Source: Utricularia gibba
Taxonomy: Eukaryota > Streptophyta > Magnoliopsida > Lamiales > Lentibulariaceae
Length of the DNA: 64,000 nucleotides
Assembly: GCA_002189035.1 (NCBI GenBank)
Contig: NEEC01000012.1
Span: 2,728,001-2,792,000 of the forward strand
Reading direction: 5' to 3'
The notes below the pieces were generated by a model that saw nothing but the letters and a program-made list of their open reading frames with translations, was not told the DNA's origin and searched no databases. Positions 9,198 to 22,400 of this stretch are shown here, piece by piece. The position numbers and the translations under genes are program-made. Each line of letters begins with the position of its first letter. The stretch's first letter is position 1.

Positions 9198-11138
9198 ATG
9201 CTGCTGTCTATGGCGACCTGCACAAAAAAGGAGGTTCCAAAGTGCTTCACAAGCCCCTTACTGGCGAGTTTTGTATGAATAGCATCAGCCTTTGAATCGC
9301 AAAGCTATGCCGTGTGTGAGTGCTCGATTCGTTGGAGCGTTCCTGTAGTAGAGCTTCCTGCTTTCTTGATTGTCGGTTGGGCGATCCTGGAAAACCGGCA
9401 AATGGCAATCCACTAACTGAAAAACTCATTGGTTTGGTTTCCTGGTCACCAATTACAGTGCCTTGGAACTCGAAGGTATCTGATCCAGATGTCGGAAAAG
9501 CAACCCAAACAGGTTCATTGCGGTGAGCATATTTAGCTTCAGTTGTCGCTGCAATTCTCGTTATATGAAAAACTCGATCTGGAGTAACTAATTCAGTTTT
9601 CCTCAAGAGGATCGTTCTGCTTCTGGGTGAAGTGCGTTATAAAATGGATTCTTGCTACAGAACTGGAATTCACTTGCGTTACTTGGTCATGTTCTGCCAG
9701 TGGAGCACAAGGAAGTTGCGCTACACAACAGACATGGTGAAAACCTCGTAGGGATATTGCACGACACCGGCTCCCATGAGCTCGTAATCATCTGCCATGG
9801 ATTCCGGTCCTCAAAGGTTCATTCATTCATCAGCTTACTGCATACCGTGAATCTTCCTTGATGCATCTTCCCGCTGGGTTTAATCTTAAGCCTTGCCTAA
9901 TCAGGATCGAATTCCTATGCTCAACCTTGCCAATGCCTTCGAAACACAAGGCATTAGCGCCTTTCGCTTCGACTTTGCAGGCAATGGGTAACTTGTGAAT
10001 TCGAAAATCGGTTCTTGGCGGCCAAGATATTTGTATACAAATTTTAAATTTCTCGCAGCCAGAGTGAAGGTTTGTTTCAGTATGGAAATTACTCCAGAGA
10101 AGCTGAAGATGCTCATTCTGTGGTTAAGCACTTTCAAGGCCACGGATACTTGGTAGCTGCAGTTATAGGGCACAGTAAAGGTATGCTGCATCTTTTCAAA
10201 TTCTTCTTGTTGGAATCTGCAGGAAAAATAGACATGTTTCTAATGATGCTGTAATGCTCATCAGTGGCATTAGTAGATATCAATGGATTTCTTACTGAAC
10301 ATGAATACCTCCCATATACAACATTTTATCTATAAATGTTCCTCTGATTCTTGATTTTTGAGAAGGAACTGTTAGGACAATGTGTGTGTTACACTGCTAT
10401 GGCTTTGTCGTCTTTATGTTTTTGTTACAGATTCAGAGCCATCTGCTTGACGGATCTGCAACACAAAATTGAAATGTTAAGTAGTCTGGCTGTTGTTGTA
10501 TCCAGGAGGGAATGCTGTGCTCATGTACTCCGCACAACACCACGATGTACACACGATTGTAAACATTGCAGGGCGCTTCGATCTGAAAAGGGGCATAGAA
10601 GGCCGGCTGGGGAAAGACTACCAGCAGAAAATGGACAAGTATGGCTTCATTGAGGTTAAGAACCGAAGAGGTTAGTCTTCATGATGTCTATACCATAAAC
10701 TCGATGTTGCTTCACATCTTTTCTTTTCTTTTTTTTCACAGGAAAGGTGGAGTATATAGTAACGAAAGAGAGCTTAAGCGAGCGTCTTGCAACAAGTACC
10801 AGAGTGCATGCCAAAGAATCCCGCCAAACGTGAGGTTAGATACACTGAATCATCACCAGAATTAGAAGCTAAGCCGGGTGGGTGGCAATGGCAATGAGAT
10901 TTTTCTTTTTTTTTGGTTGGGTTCGAAACGCAGGGTGCTGACGATCCATGGGGCGTTGGATGAGGTTGTTGCCGTTGAAGACGCTGCGCAGTTCGATAAA
11001 CATATCGCTAATCATAAGCTGATCGTCGTTGGAGGAGCTGATCATGAATTCACACACCATCTGCATGAGTTGGCCTCCTCGGTGATTGACTTTGTCAAGG
11101 CTGGAGGCATCCCCACTGCTGCGTCGTGTCGCCTCTAA
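9198..11138 (+). CDS. Alpha/beta hydrolase (serine esterase/lipase-like), with one apparent frameshift
   Basis: Supported exons are 9661-9816, 9905-9987, 10059-10180, 10506-10670, 10742-10834 and 10934-11138. A first exon at 9198-9272 is inferred, because it joins in phase to LALLGHVLPVEHKEVALHNRHGE and would supply an N-terminal extension. The fold is clear: oxyanion-strand HGFRSSK, FRFDFAGNG, nucleophile elbow GHSKGG (GxSxG), acid in TIHGALDEVV, and catalytic histidine in GADHEF. It resembles plant hydrolases such as Arabidopsis At3g47590, whose substrate I do not know. Exon 10742-10834 starts in the correct frame (KVEYIVTKESLSERLAT) but ends one base out of phase with VRVLTIHG. A single missing base near 10790-10812 would restore 300 codons including the stop. 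As written, translation stops at 10831. Confidence 0.75.
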
Positions 11139-11584
11139 TGATGTTGAAACAACAAAGGTGTCGGTGACACGATCTTGATAGGAGGCCACCAGAAGGGGGA
11201 GGAGATACCGAAATGGATCTTTGTCCACTCGTGATTCCAGAATCCAGAGGTAAGAATTATAGCCCAAAATAATTACATTTGGATTAAATCATAATTTATC
11301 TTTTTATTTTAAAATAATACAATGTTAATTTCTAACAAAAATAATAGTTTAAAATAATTCAATCACAATTAAACTAAAATTTTTAACACACTGGTTTAAA
11401 TTTAACTTACCAAAACAATTCTTGAATAGTTTTCTTAAACATTGATTTTTGTTAACAAACAAGCATTGCAATGGCGTTTGGGTCAAACGCATACTACGTT
11501 GCGACAAGTTTCGAGAGTACGGGAACGAAGAACAAGACTACAGGATCCATTAAAAACCAACGAGGGATTTTGCAGGCAGCATCT
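11139..11584. other. Convergent 3' flank between hydrolase and SF3B2
   Basis: This is AT-rich DNA (11255-11450 nearly all A/T) where two genes point at each other. It contains their 3' UTRs. No repeat ends or reading frames of interest were seen. Confidence 0.4.
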
Positions 11585-14500
11585 TCAGAACTTGAAATCC
11601 CTCTTCTTGGATTTGCTTTCCTTGTCCTGCATCTTCCTCTTCCTCTTATTCTCGTTCTGATACAATAAATACAACACGCCCGGGCAGATGAGCGTCCAGC
11701 GTCGGAAAAGAAATGGAGTTGGGGAGCAAGTCTGCAACTTACCTCTGCAACCATGTCGCTGAAATCCTCGCGTTGAGTTCGCAGTTTCTCCTCCTCTCTG
11801 GCTTCCTCGTACCTGGGCAAACAAAGCATTGTGAGATGCTCTGTATTCCCCAACACAAACAAAACAAAAAAAAATATCGAGTTTAATCAACTCAAACATA
11901 CTTGGCAGGCAGAACATTCTCCAAGGCATCCAACTCTTCTGGTGCCAGTGTGACATCAACCTTGTCTGATTTTTGGCCTCGTAGCAAATCAACCTTTTGG
12001 GCAATAGCAAGAAGAAATGATCAGAGATAAAATTAGACCACGTGTAACTGGATGCATAGCCAAAATTTGGTAGAAGAAGACACATAAGCACAAGAGTAAA
12101 AGGAGTAAATTTCATTACCCTTTTAGCACCAGCTTTATCCTGTGTTCCAGTGTTAATAACGTACCTGAAAAAGAGAATATGGTTCAAAAATATAGAAGAC
12201 AAATTCTGATTTAATTGAAAGCTAGACATTTCACAAAAAGAACAACTACATACGTGTGGCTTGGTGCCAACAATGCTCCAGGCGCAATCTTCTCCTCTTT
12301 CTCTTCCAGCACCTTCAACATGGAAGCACAACTGAGTACATCCACACACACAAAAAAAAAAAAAAAAAAAATAGAAGATACAAAATAGAGAATCATACTT
12401 GGTAGAGTGGTCTATCAGGTTCTTTGCGTTGCTGCTTCCGAAGATCTATGACATCAGGTGTTTCAACACCAGTTGGAGTGCTGAAAGTCAACCACAAGGA
12501 ACGGTGAGGTAATTGAGTTCAGAGATGCTGAGCATGTATAAATTTACAGACCTGTACTGACAAATTTTTGGAAGTACAAAATTAGAAATAAAGAGAATTA
12601 TACCTTGACAGACTGTCGACAGACTGAATCCCATCTTGTAGATCTTCTTCCTCGATTTGCTCTTCCTCCTCCTCTTCTTCCTCCTCTTCCTCTTCCTCCT
12701 CTTCCAAGTCGCCCCAGTGCTTTGCCTTGTCAACAGGTTCATCCTGAAAACCAGCACTAAGCATGAATACTATGTCCCGAGGCTGCAAGAATCAAGAGGC
12801 AGCAACAGGACATGCATTACCTCATAATTAGGTTGGTCTTGTTGCAGAACTCCAAACACATCTCCATAGAGAGGACGACCATACTATCAACGAAGTGGAA
12901 AAATCAAGAATCAGGATACTGAAAAAGGGCCAAAAGCAAGTTACTAAGAGAATTGTAGATGTTACCTCATCAACAGGTGGTTTGCCCCAATCCCCATGTC
13001 CATAGCCAAATTTAGCTCCCGGTGGAATAGGAGCATTAAGCCCAGGGATCTTTAAATGGGGATAAGAAGGTGGAGGACCATACCTCTGCCACCACAAAAA
13101 AAAAAAAAAAACATGAAAATTGCTGGAAGAGTGACATCTGAGCAAATGAGCAAAAAGTTGATAGACAATTTTGTGAACCTGCATGTTGATAAGCCAGGGT
13201 GGAGGGGCACCATCAGGCATGCCAAGTGCCTCTTTCAAATCATGTGACAACAACCCGGGCTTCATTTCTCTTAGCTTAACCTGAGAACGTTTATGAAAAA
13301 GGGAGCATCTAAGGTATTACACAATAAAAAGACGGAATCCTTCAGTAAATCGCTGATAAAGCACTGAGGTTGAAAATTTCACCCCATCGTCTAACATCAC
13401 AGTGATATTAGGGACATGATTGCTGTAATTACCATAAAATAATATAGGAATGAATTCTAATGGAGCACGATTTAAAATAACTTGCCTCAAATTCCTTCCC
13501 TTCATAGTACAAGTCACCATGAGTTGTCAACTTAGGCTTCGTTTGATGCTTGAAAAACGCATCATGAAGAACCTAAAGAAACCGACAAATAGGCATAAAA
13601 ATCGCAGCAAAAGTTGCATTGTTAAAGGAACACCGGTTTCATGTATAAACCTGATAATCAATGTCCATCTTCCCCATTTTAGGCTGCATTCGGTCCCTTT
13701 GCTTCTGTTTAAGTTTTTTGTTATCCTCCTTCTCAATGTAAGCCTGCATAGGAACCAGAATTATATTAGTAGATAACATCTTTGTTTGGATTAACAAAAC
13801 AGCACCCCAACAACGAACTGGAAAAGCAAGCAACATGCGATACAAAAGGTAGAGCAAGATAAAAAGGTTCTTGAGTTTGCTACGTCAGTATTATCAATAA
13901 GACAACTCATGAACCTTTTTATAGATGAACTTGAAGACAAATGCAACTCACTTGTCTAATTTTTTCAATTCCAGTGGCAGCAATGAAATCAGGAAGCTGA
14001 AAAGGTTGCTTCTCAATGCCTCTTTTTCCCTGGAAAGAGAGTACAAAATTCGGTGAGATGGGCAATAAACCTTTACAGTAACATGTCAAAGAGATGAATG
14101 CAACTCTACATGATCCGTTAGATAAGAACGCATAAAAATACATTCCATAAAGATGAATCCCCTAGAGTGGTTAAAAAATGCCACATAAAAATATTTGTGG
14201 AAATTTGCTACCGGTATTGGCAAAGGATAAATTAGCCTCTAAATCATAAATTATGCTAAGTTCCTAGAAGATCAATAATTATCATAATATCTAATAGGAA
14301 TTTTACGTTTATTTACATAATATCAGAACCCTCCCTCCACCCTCCCTAAAAAAACAAAACAATGAAAACAATTGCAGCAAGGGCCCCCCTTGCAAACACC
14401 TACATGTCAACGCTTCAAAATGCCACCACAGCACCCTGCAAGAACCACATATACATATAAGAGAAGCCTCATGATCGTTCATCACATTTTCTCTACATCA

Positions 14501-15171
14501 CTATTCAATGGACCCCCATCAACCACTTCAATGAACATCAGCATAGACAACAAAAAAACTCTAGAATATGGAAAACGTGCAACAAGTAAAACAGCAAACA
14601 AAAATCAACTCACCTGCAAAAACTTTCTTTTTTGGCACCAGTGTCGAGGTACAGCTACAGTATTTCTATATGACTTCAGGAAAACAAGTAATTTGGGATC
14701 TGATGCAGTAGCATCCCATACCTAGGAATTTATTCTGTCAGCCAAGAGCCCTTGGATAAAAACAGAAGTAAATTACGAAAAATTTGCAACATCAGGTCTA
14801 CCTCAACAACATCAGGCCTAGAGCAAATCTGTTTGAGTTCAGCAATCTTCATTCTACGTTGAAGCTGTTAGAAAGTAAACTTCGCTCAGCTTGATAGGAA
14901 AAAACATCAATAGATTACCACCAAACATCACCACAAACTGGACAAGTAGGGAACCTTCTTCTTTTTGTTTGATATTCCCCCCTTTTCCTTTTGCTGAGCA
15001 TCATCTTCCTCCTCCTCGGAATCTGAATCAGTCTTTTTCTTCGAAGCCAGATCCACAGCATTTTCATCTTTCTTATCACGCTCCTTCAGAACAAAGAAGC
15101 AAAGTTTCAAAAACAAAACAAGTAAGACATTAACCTACACCATGAAATAATCTTCAAAACAAAGAATGAAA

Positions 15172-15209
<38 letters not shown>

Positions 15210-15998
15210 CACTTCTTACCTCCACTATAGAACCGTCACTAAAAGTGAATTTCTCAAATATCTTCCTGAAATCATCATCCAAGAATCCATCTAACTCAGC
15301 CTTCTCTGGTACATATTCAATCTCTACGGGCTCCAGAGCCTAAGAATTTAAACAAAAGGTTACATGATATTCTGAATCAACTCATACAAACACTATAATA
15401 TCAAGAAAACGGAATACATGATCACACTCTAGATTCATCGTTTGATGAACCCCATGACACAAAGCTAGGATAGTTTTGTTGAATCAACCAAAACTAAAAC
15501 AATTAGATGCAATCATGTTTTGGCGTCCATTCAGTTTCACCTTCACTTCAAATTACAGTAATTTCCCATGAAGGAGGAAATACAGTAAAGCGCGACTACA
15601 AAACATACGTATCCCCTATAACGAAAAACAATATGAATAACTTCTTGAGATTAACTTCAAAAAGAGAACCACAAACCTTAAAAATCGAAATTCGAGACAC
15701 TTGAAGTGCTTTCTTTAAAAATGCTAAAAACAGATCGAGACCACTCATATATAAAAAGATAAATGTAAACAAATACCTGAACATCTGTCGACTGCTGTGT
15801 AGAATCCTTATCCAAGAAACCGTTAGAAATTTCCGACGCGGTGTCGCTGTCATTCCCATCAGTGGCGTTCTGCTTATTCTTCTTCTTTTGTTTCCGACGC
15901 CTCCTCCGGCGCTCAATCTCCCGCGATTTCTTGGAATTCAAACCACCAAGTGTCTCAGAAATCGCATCCGCATATCCGTTAGCTACCTCGGCGGTCAT
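11585..15998 (-). CDS. SF3B2: Splicing factor 3B subunit 2 (SF3b145/SAP145)
   Basis: Eighteen exons were traced from ATG 15996-15998 to TGA 11585-11587: 15777-15998, 15220-15339, 14955-15083, 14802-14864, 14614-14721, 13952-14029, 13651-13743, 13486-13572, 13179-13280, 12966-13085, 12821-12883, 12604-12743, 12399-12480, 12254-12312, 12119-12164, 11902-11993, 11743-11812 and 11585-11656. They sum to 1,746 nt (581 residues), close to the Arabidopsis homologue. Diagnostic blocks are VWDATASDPKLLVFLKSYRN and PRHWCQKRKFLQ of the central domain (DUF382), the PSP motif region VKLREMKPGLL with DGAPPPWLINMQ, and PIPPGAKFGYGHGDWGKPPVDE. A run of about 16 glutamates follows. The protein is a nuclear U2 snRNP component that contacts pre-mRNA near the branch site. 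Intron 8 (donor at 13484-13485) starts with GC, not GT. Confidence 0.95.
15175..15207. repeat. (AT)n microsatellite in SF3B2 intron 2
   Basis: About 33 bp of perfect TA dinucleotides lie just below the donor of exon 2 (GTAAGAAG at 15212-15219), within the intron. It is likely polymorphic in length. No function is implied. Confidence 0.9.
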
Positions 15999-16485
15999 GC
16001 CAGTTCCTCGTCAATATGCTGAGAATCCGACCTAGGGTTTCAAACCTGAGCTCGAAGATCAGAGAGAAATTCTTCAAAGAGAAACGGAGATATTAGCATT
16101 TTAAATAGTAAATAAATATGGACCACAAAATAGTGGGCTTTCTATTGGGCCACGCCCATCCAAAAAAAACCTAACAATCTCGATATTTTATGCGCTCTGA
16201 AATTATTTATTTATTTTAATAATTTGTTTTATAATTTGAATTTATTTGTATTATTCACATTCATCCGGTCGTGGAACTACACCGTAAAATTCTGATATTC
16301 CATTTTCTGTGTGAACAGTTCAAAATTAAAAATTCTTTCATTTGAATCCTGCATTACTCCGGTGAGTTGCCGACGAAAATTGTGCAGCGGCGTCCAGCTC
16401 CGCCTCATTTTTCTGTACATTTTTGGCTCCACGATCGTCGTCAGAGAGGGAAGTATCTTCTTCCATACACGTCAAAGAATTAGGT
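15999..16485. promoter_or_regulatory. Bidirectional promoter between SF3B2 and MOR1
   Basis: Only 487 bp separate the two divergent ATGs. The middle contains TGGGCT at 16134-16139, TGGGCC at 16146-16151 and GCCCA at 16154-16158, all site II-type motifs of plant housekeeping promoters. An AT-rich block (16195-16260) follows towards MOR1. Both genes are constitutively required in known plants, which fits a shared promoter. Shared control is inferred. Confidence 0.5.
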
Positions 16486-19400
16486 ATGTCGGAGGATGAG
16501 AAGTTACTGAAGGAGGCGAAAAAACTGCCATGGGAGGATCGACTTGCGCACAAGAACTGGAAAGTCAGAAATGATGCCAATGTGGATTTGGCGGCATTGT
16601 GTGAATCCATTTCCGATCCCAAAGATCCGCGGCTTCGTGAATTTGGTGAGGATTTTCATTTTGCGTTTTGGGATAGATCTAGGGCATTCCGATTCAGTAC
16701 GCGCATGTGATACGTTTATACTCAATGTGGGGGATGCGATGGGCATTAAAGTGGTTGGATCCCGTTGATTCTCAAATTGTTTTATTGTTATTAAACTTGG
16801 TGTTCTGGGCAGGTCCGTTTTTCAAGAAAACAGTTGCGGATTCGAATGCGCCTGTGCAAGAAAAGGCTTTGGATGCCCTCATTGCCTATCTAAAAGCTGC
16901 AGATGCTGATGCTGGCAGGTAGAGTACTAAGACAATATTCCTGTTGGAGTTTCGATGTTCCTTTCAATTTGCACAAAATTTCAGTTTTTTGTGTTGTTCT
17001 GGGTGATTAGATATGCTAAAGAGGTTTGCGATGCGATAGTTGCTAAATGCTTGACTGGAAGGCCTAAAACTGTCGAGAAAGCACAGATTGTGTTCTTGCT
17101 ATGGATAGAATTGGAGGCTTCAGAAGCATTCATGGTAAGTTTGATGTTTTAACATTCATGGATGTATGGTTTTCATTTTACAATGGTATGAAGATTAAAC
17201 ATCAGTTACACAGAAAAGGACGTTTAACTTCAAACAAACTGCACGCTACGTTCTTGGTGCCCCATGCTACTAGAGTCATTTTTTAATGCTACTAGAGCAT
17301 TAGGGTTTATATATACCTATTTTGAAATGGTAAAGGAGCTTTTGGATGTATCATGTGATAAATCCTTGACACATGGATGAATAATCATAATACTTGCTGT
17401 CTGTGAGAAAACGTAGCCATTCTGACCTAGATAATGCATTCCAGCTATTTTAAGTGTGCACCTATTGTATTCGATGTTGTCTTTAAACAGTGGTATGTAA
17501 AACCGCATATTCAAACTTAGGTAAACCTGTAATTAGACTTTTCCCCGAATTAAAAATTTTGTTGTTTTCCTTATAGGATGCTATGGAAAAAGCAATAAAA
17601 AACAAAGTCGCTAAGGCTGTTGTCCCTGCAATAGACGTCATGTTTCAGGCCTTGAGGTACTCATATGGTAATTTTAATGTATGTGTCTCAAGCTTATGCC
17701 TTTGTTTTTGCCTTATGTCCAAGTTCTTGTGAATCAGTGAGTTCGGTTCAAAGATTGTACCCCCAAAAAGAATATTGAAGATGCTTCCTGAACTCTTTGA
17801 CCATCAAGATCAGAATGTTCGTGCATCTTCGAAAGGTCTGACTCTGGAGCTTTGTCGTTGGATAGGAAGGGAACCTGTCAAATCAATACTATTCGAAAAG
17901 ATGCGAGATACAATGGTATTTCCTTTTCTTGTTCTTCTTCTCCTACTTTAGTAGTTTGTACAATGGGATATGAATCATTTCCATTATTATTTGACATTGA
18001 AGAAAAAAGAGTTGGAAGCAGAGGTTGCCAATGTTACAGGATCTGCTAAGCCAACCCGAAAAATTAGGTATCATTCAGTTTTTTTTTACATAATAATGCT
18101 TGAATGGACAATTTTCTCGTCTTCGTAAACAAATGGGTGTTTTGTTGATTCCATTGCGCTTTTTATTTGTAGGTCCGAGCAGGACAAGGAACCAGAGCCT
18201 GAATCTGCACCTTGCGCTGTGGGATCTAGCTCTGCTGAAGAAACTACAGCTGATGGTATGCATGTTATTTTTATGTTGTTCATCAGTATTGCTGATGTTA
18301 GTAGTCCCTTTTAACTTCCATTCTCAGTTTTCTTGTGCTGCTCATTAGTTTTTGAGTTCACTAATTTGATGCATTATAATATTTACTCTGACAGTCCCTC
18401 AAGAGATCGATGAGTATGAGCTTGTTGATCCAGTTGATATTTTGACGCCTCTGGAGAAGTCAGGATTTTGGGAAGGAGTGGTGAGTAACCATATCTATCA
18501 CAGCGTAGTTTTCTACTAACTATGGTGCATACCATTTGTTGCTACGTTGCTTCTTAGTCATGCAAAAACTGCCTGCAGATGATTTTTCTACTGAATTTGT
18601 ACAATTTCAGAAAGCTACTAAGTGGTCTGAGCGTAAGGATGCTGTTGCTGAATTGACTAAACTTGCATCTACCAAACGAATTGCTCCTGGAGATTTTTCA
18701 GAAGTTTGTAGAATATTAAAAAAGGTTGATTTTCGTTATATTCGAATTCGTTATACACCATTTTCATTTTTCATTTGGAATATATTTAGGTTGTACTGCT
18801 GATATTAATGTTATGAGGATAATGAGAAATTTGGATTTGATGTTGTTTGCTAGTGTCCGTATTTTATAAATCAATGATTCCCCCTTCCCTAGAGAAGGGC
18901 TCCTTTTTTACATGTAATTGTGTTTCTGTTGATTATGATTGTAACTTAAAAGAGCATTACTAAGCATTAGATGATCATTATTGAGCTGCGTATTAGCTTG
19001 GTATGTTAATTAATTCGCTGCAGGAAGCTATAGTCTCACGGTTTTTAATGTAAGGCTACAAACTCATGGTTGACCTGGCTGGATTGTAACCTTGAATTTT
19101 TGATTTTACAGCTCATTACTGAAGTGAATATTGCTGTGGCAATTGAAGCAATCCAGGCACTGGGAAATCTTGCTAGGGGACTTAGAACTCATTTCTCAAG
19201 CAATTCACGCTACTTATTGCCTGTACTTCTGGTTAGTGCGTTTCTTTTTTACTTTCTCAGGCTATGCGTTGGCATTTGATTTATTGCTTATATTCATCTC
19301 ATGGACGATCATTCATTGTTTCATTAGTCTCATGACTTGGTTCCTTTCGTTGAATTTAGAAGCCTGGTGATTTGCATTTGTGATGTTAGGTTATTGTTCT

Positions 19401-22400
19401 CTTATATGACTTGGTCTGAGGTTATTTCAGGAAAAGTTGAAGGAGAAGAAACCTTCATTGTCGGATGCCCTTATGCATACCCTTCAAGAAATGCAGAAGT
19501 CTGGCTGCTTGAGCCTTAATGATAGTTTGGAAGGCATGATTTTTGTCAGAACTCTGCTGTAATTTTGTTTTTCTTGTTTTGCTATACCAAGGATGTCTGT
19601 AGGATAGTCAACCATTTGGATTATCTTCTACATGTTTCAGCTAATTCATTTCCTCTGTAGCCTCCATGTTGGAATGTTGAAGTCATTTCTTCAACTTTCT
19701 AAAGAAGTTGGATTTGCTTCTTAAATTCATTTGTTGTCTGATGCTTGTAACACATTCGTTTTTTATTTCTTTATATAGAAATGAGCTTTCGCTAGATGAT
19801 TGGTCGTCATCTAAAGGATCATAACTTTTTTTGTTGCAGATGTTAAGACTGCTGTGAAGAATAAAGTGCCCCTTGTCAGATCTTTGACACTGAATTGGGT
19901 TACATGGTGTATTGAATCAAGTAACAAGGCAACCATGCTAAAAGTGCATAAGGAGTATGTTGCAATATGCATGGAGGTCAGTGAACGGTGTTTTTTTGTT
20001 TTTTCATATCACAGATGCAAATATCTATTGAATAAGAATTTTCTTTTTTTTGGATAGTACATCCCATCAGCAGCCTTCACGTATGCAAGCATGCATGGTT
20101 TCATTTTTAGTCCTAAGAATAATTAATGTGACTATTGTATCCATCTCAACAAGTTTATTCGACAAATTGCTGATTGCTAAGATTGTTGTAGTGTAAATTT
20201 TGGAAACCCTGCAGTGCCTAAATGATGGGACTCCTGATGTGAGGGATGCAGCATTCTCTGCTTTAGCTGCTATTGCGAAGGTAAGCTTTATTTAGGCTTC
20301 CTGATTTTTTCATGACGATTTTCAGCTATCATGGTTTACTATTCTGCTACATTTGTGTATATTGGTTTGAAACTTTTTTCTCTTAGATCGTTGGTATGAG
20401 ACCTTTGGAGAAGCCTCTGGAAAAGCTGGATGACGTTAGGAAAAAGAAGTTGTCAGAACTGATAGGTGGTGTGTCTGGGGAAAATGCTACAGCCCCTGGC
20501 ACAGGTTTGAACATTTTGCTCCTTATCTCTGCTTATCTGTTTATGTCCATATACAACATTTTCTTATCATTATGGGATCCTTTTCTATGCATTATTTGCA
20601 GCAGCTCTGTCTTTGGGGGCAGTGCACCATTCGCTGAGGTCCGTATTGCATTTACCTTTCCTCTTAACAGTCGTTTGGTAGTTAAGTCTGTTGGGATTTT
20701 ATATTAGATGTTTTTGACATTTATATACCTTTTTAGGCATCTAGTGGGGCTTTTGTAAGACGTTCAGCCGCTAGCATGCTTAGTGGGAAGAAACCAGACA
20801 GTACAGCTGTAAGATACATCTTCAGTTGTTTGTACTCGATCAATTAATCTTTGATTATTGCTTTATCACTTTTGGAATCTTATGTAACTTTCAGCTTCCT
20901 GTTACCAAGAAAGTAGTGTCTGGGAAATCTGGTACGAATAAGAAAACTGATAGTGGTCAGGCAAAGGTTCTTAAGACTACTGAACAGGAAGATGTTGAGG
21001 TAACCAACCTATACCATACACTTTATTCTGTAAGATCTTAATTACATGGAGACTTCTATTTATTTTGAAAATTACATTCTGCAGCCTTCTGAAATGAACT
21101 TGGAAGAGATAGAAAGCAGATTAGGATCTATAATCCAAGAGGAAACAATTACTCAGCTGAAGAGTAGTGTGTGGAAAGAACGGCTAGAAGGTTCATGCCA
21201 TTCATCGAATGATATCACTACTTCCTTCTCAATGTTGCATGTCTATTTCATATTAGATGCTTTCCTTCCCAGTAATAAATTGATTCCTGTTTCCATCTCC
21301 CCTTCATCAAATCATTTCTCAGTTAGGGTTTGCAGAAGGTTCTAGTTTCTTGCAGTCTGTAACTGTCATGTATATGACAATCCATGGGGCTTTTCTACCC
21401 CATTTCACTATTCGAATCCGCCTACATGCTTACTGTAAAAATGCCAGTTGAAAATTCTTACCAGAAAAAATATTTAGTTATTTTTGTTTGATTTGCATTT
21501 ATTGCGAATCCTGTAATTTGCATGCATTGAATATCTTGTAGAGACCTTGTTATAGTGTGCCACAATTCTGGTATCTTAATCTTCCAAGTGGAATTGTTTA
21601 CATGGATGGTGTCTGGGGGTTTCTGTTTGTTACTTAATATTCTCAAACGAAAATTCACCTGTCCCGAATGATGCTAAAATATTCAGTGGTTTGTCATATA
21701 GTGGGTGACTGGTTAGTTTTGAGTTCTGATTGATTAGATCCTCTTCCGATGTTTTAGTTCCTTTTCTTGGTTTAAGAGCCTGAAGCCACTATCTGCTGTT
21801 GCTTTGTTCACTTTCAGTGGAAGAGCATAAATTTCATAAATTGTCTTTATTGTGCAAAACTTCAACTTTGATGTGTGTACTTACGTTTCTGATTGCTAAA
21901 TTTTTGCTGCAGCTATTATGTCTATGAAAGAGCAGATTGAGTCACTCACAAACCTCGATCAGTCAGTTGAGATTCTGATTCGCTTAGTTTGTGTGCTTCC
22001 TGGATGGAATGAAAAAAATGTTCAGGTATATTTCATGCTCATTTTATGATATTAACTAGATTTCCCACATTGATATTATTTGCTTTTTTATACTTTTGAC
22101 AAGCAGGTTCAACAACAAGTTCTTGATATTATTACTTACATCACCACAAAGGCTTCAAAATTTCCAAAGAAATGCGTGGTGCTTTGTTTGTTAGGTTGGA
22201 TACTGTCAACTCTACTTCAAGTCTCCAGATGTGTACTCATCTTTATTTCTCAGTTGTGCCCAGTTCTCACCAGACTATTTTTGTCATCCGTTTGGTCCTG
22301 ACTGCCTGATTTGATAAAACTCATTTGGGGCCAGTTCTTACCAGACTATTTTTGTACATGATCACTTGGTTTGTTGATTAGTTTGTGGTGCCCTTTTGAT

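Noticed and set aside
10742-10795. Alternative donor GTACCA at 10796 as a rescue of the hydrolase frame
   Set aside because: Joining 10795 to 10934 carries one base instead of two and gives an immediate stop, so it does not restore RVLTIHG.
12640-12715. CTCCTC/CTTCCT microsatellite in SF3B2
   Set aside because: It is the complement of a GAG/GAA run encoding a conserved acidic tract, so it is coding rather than a neutral repeat.
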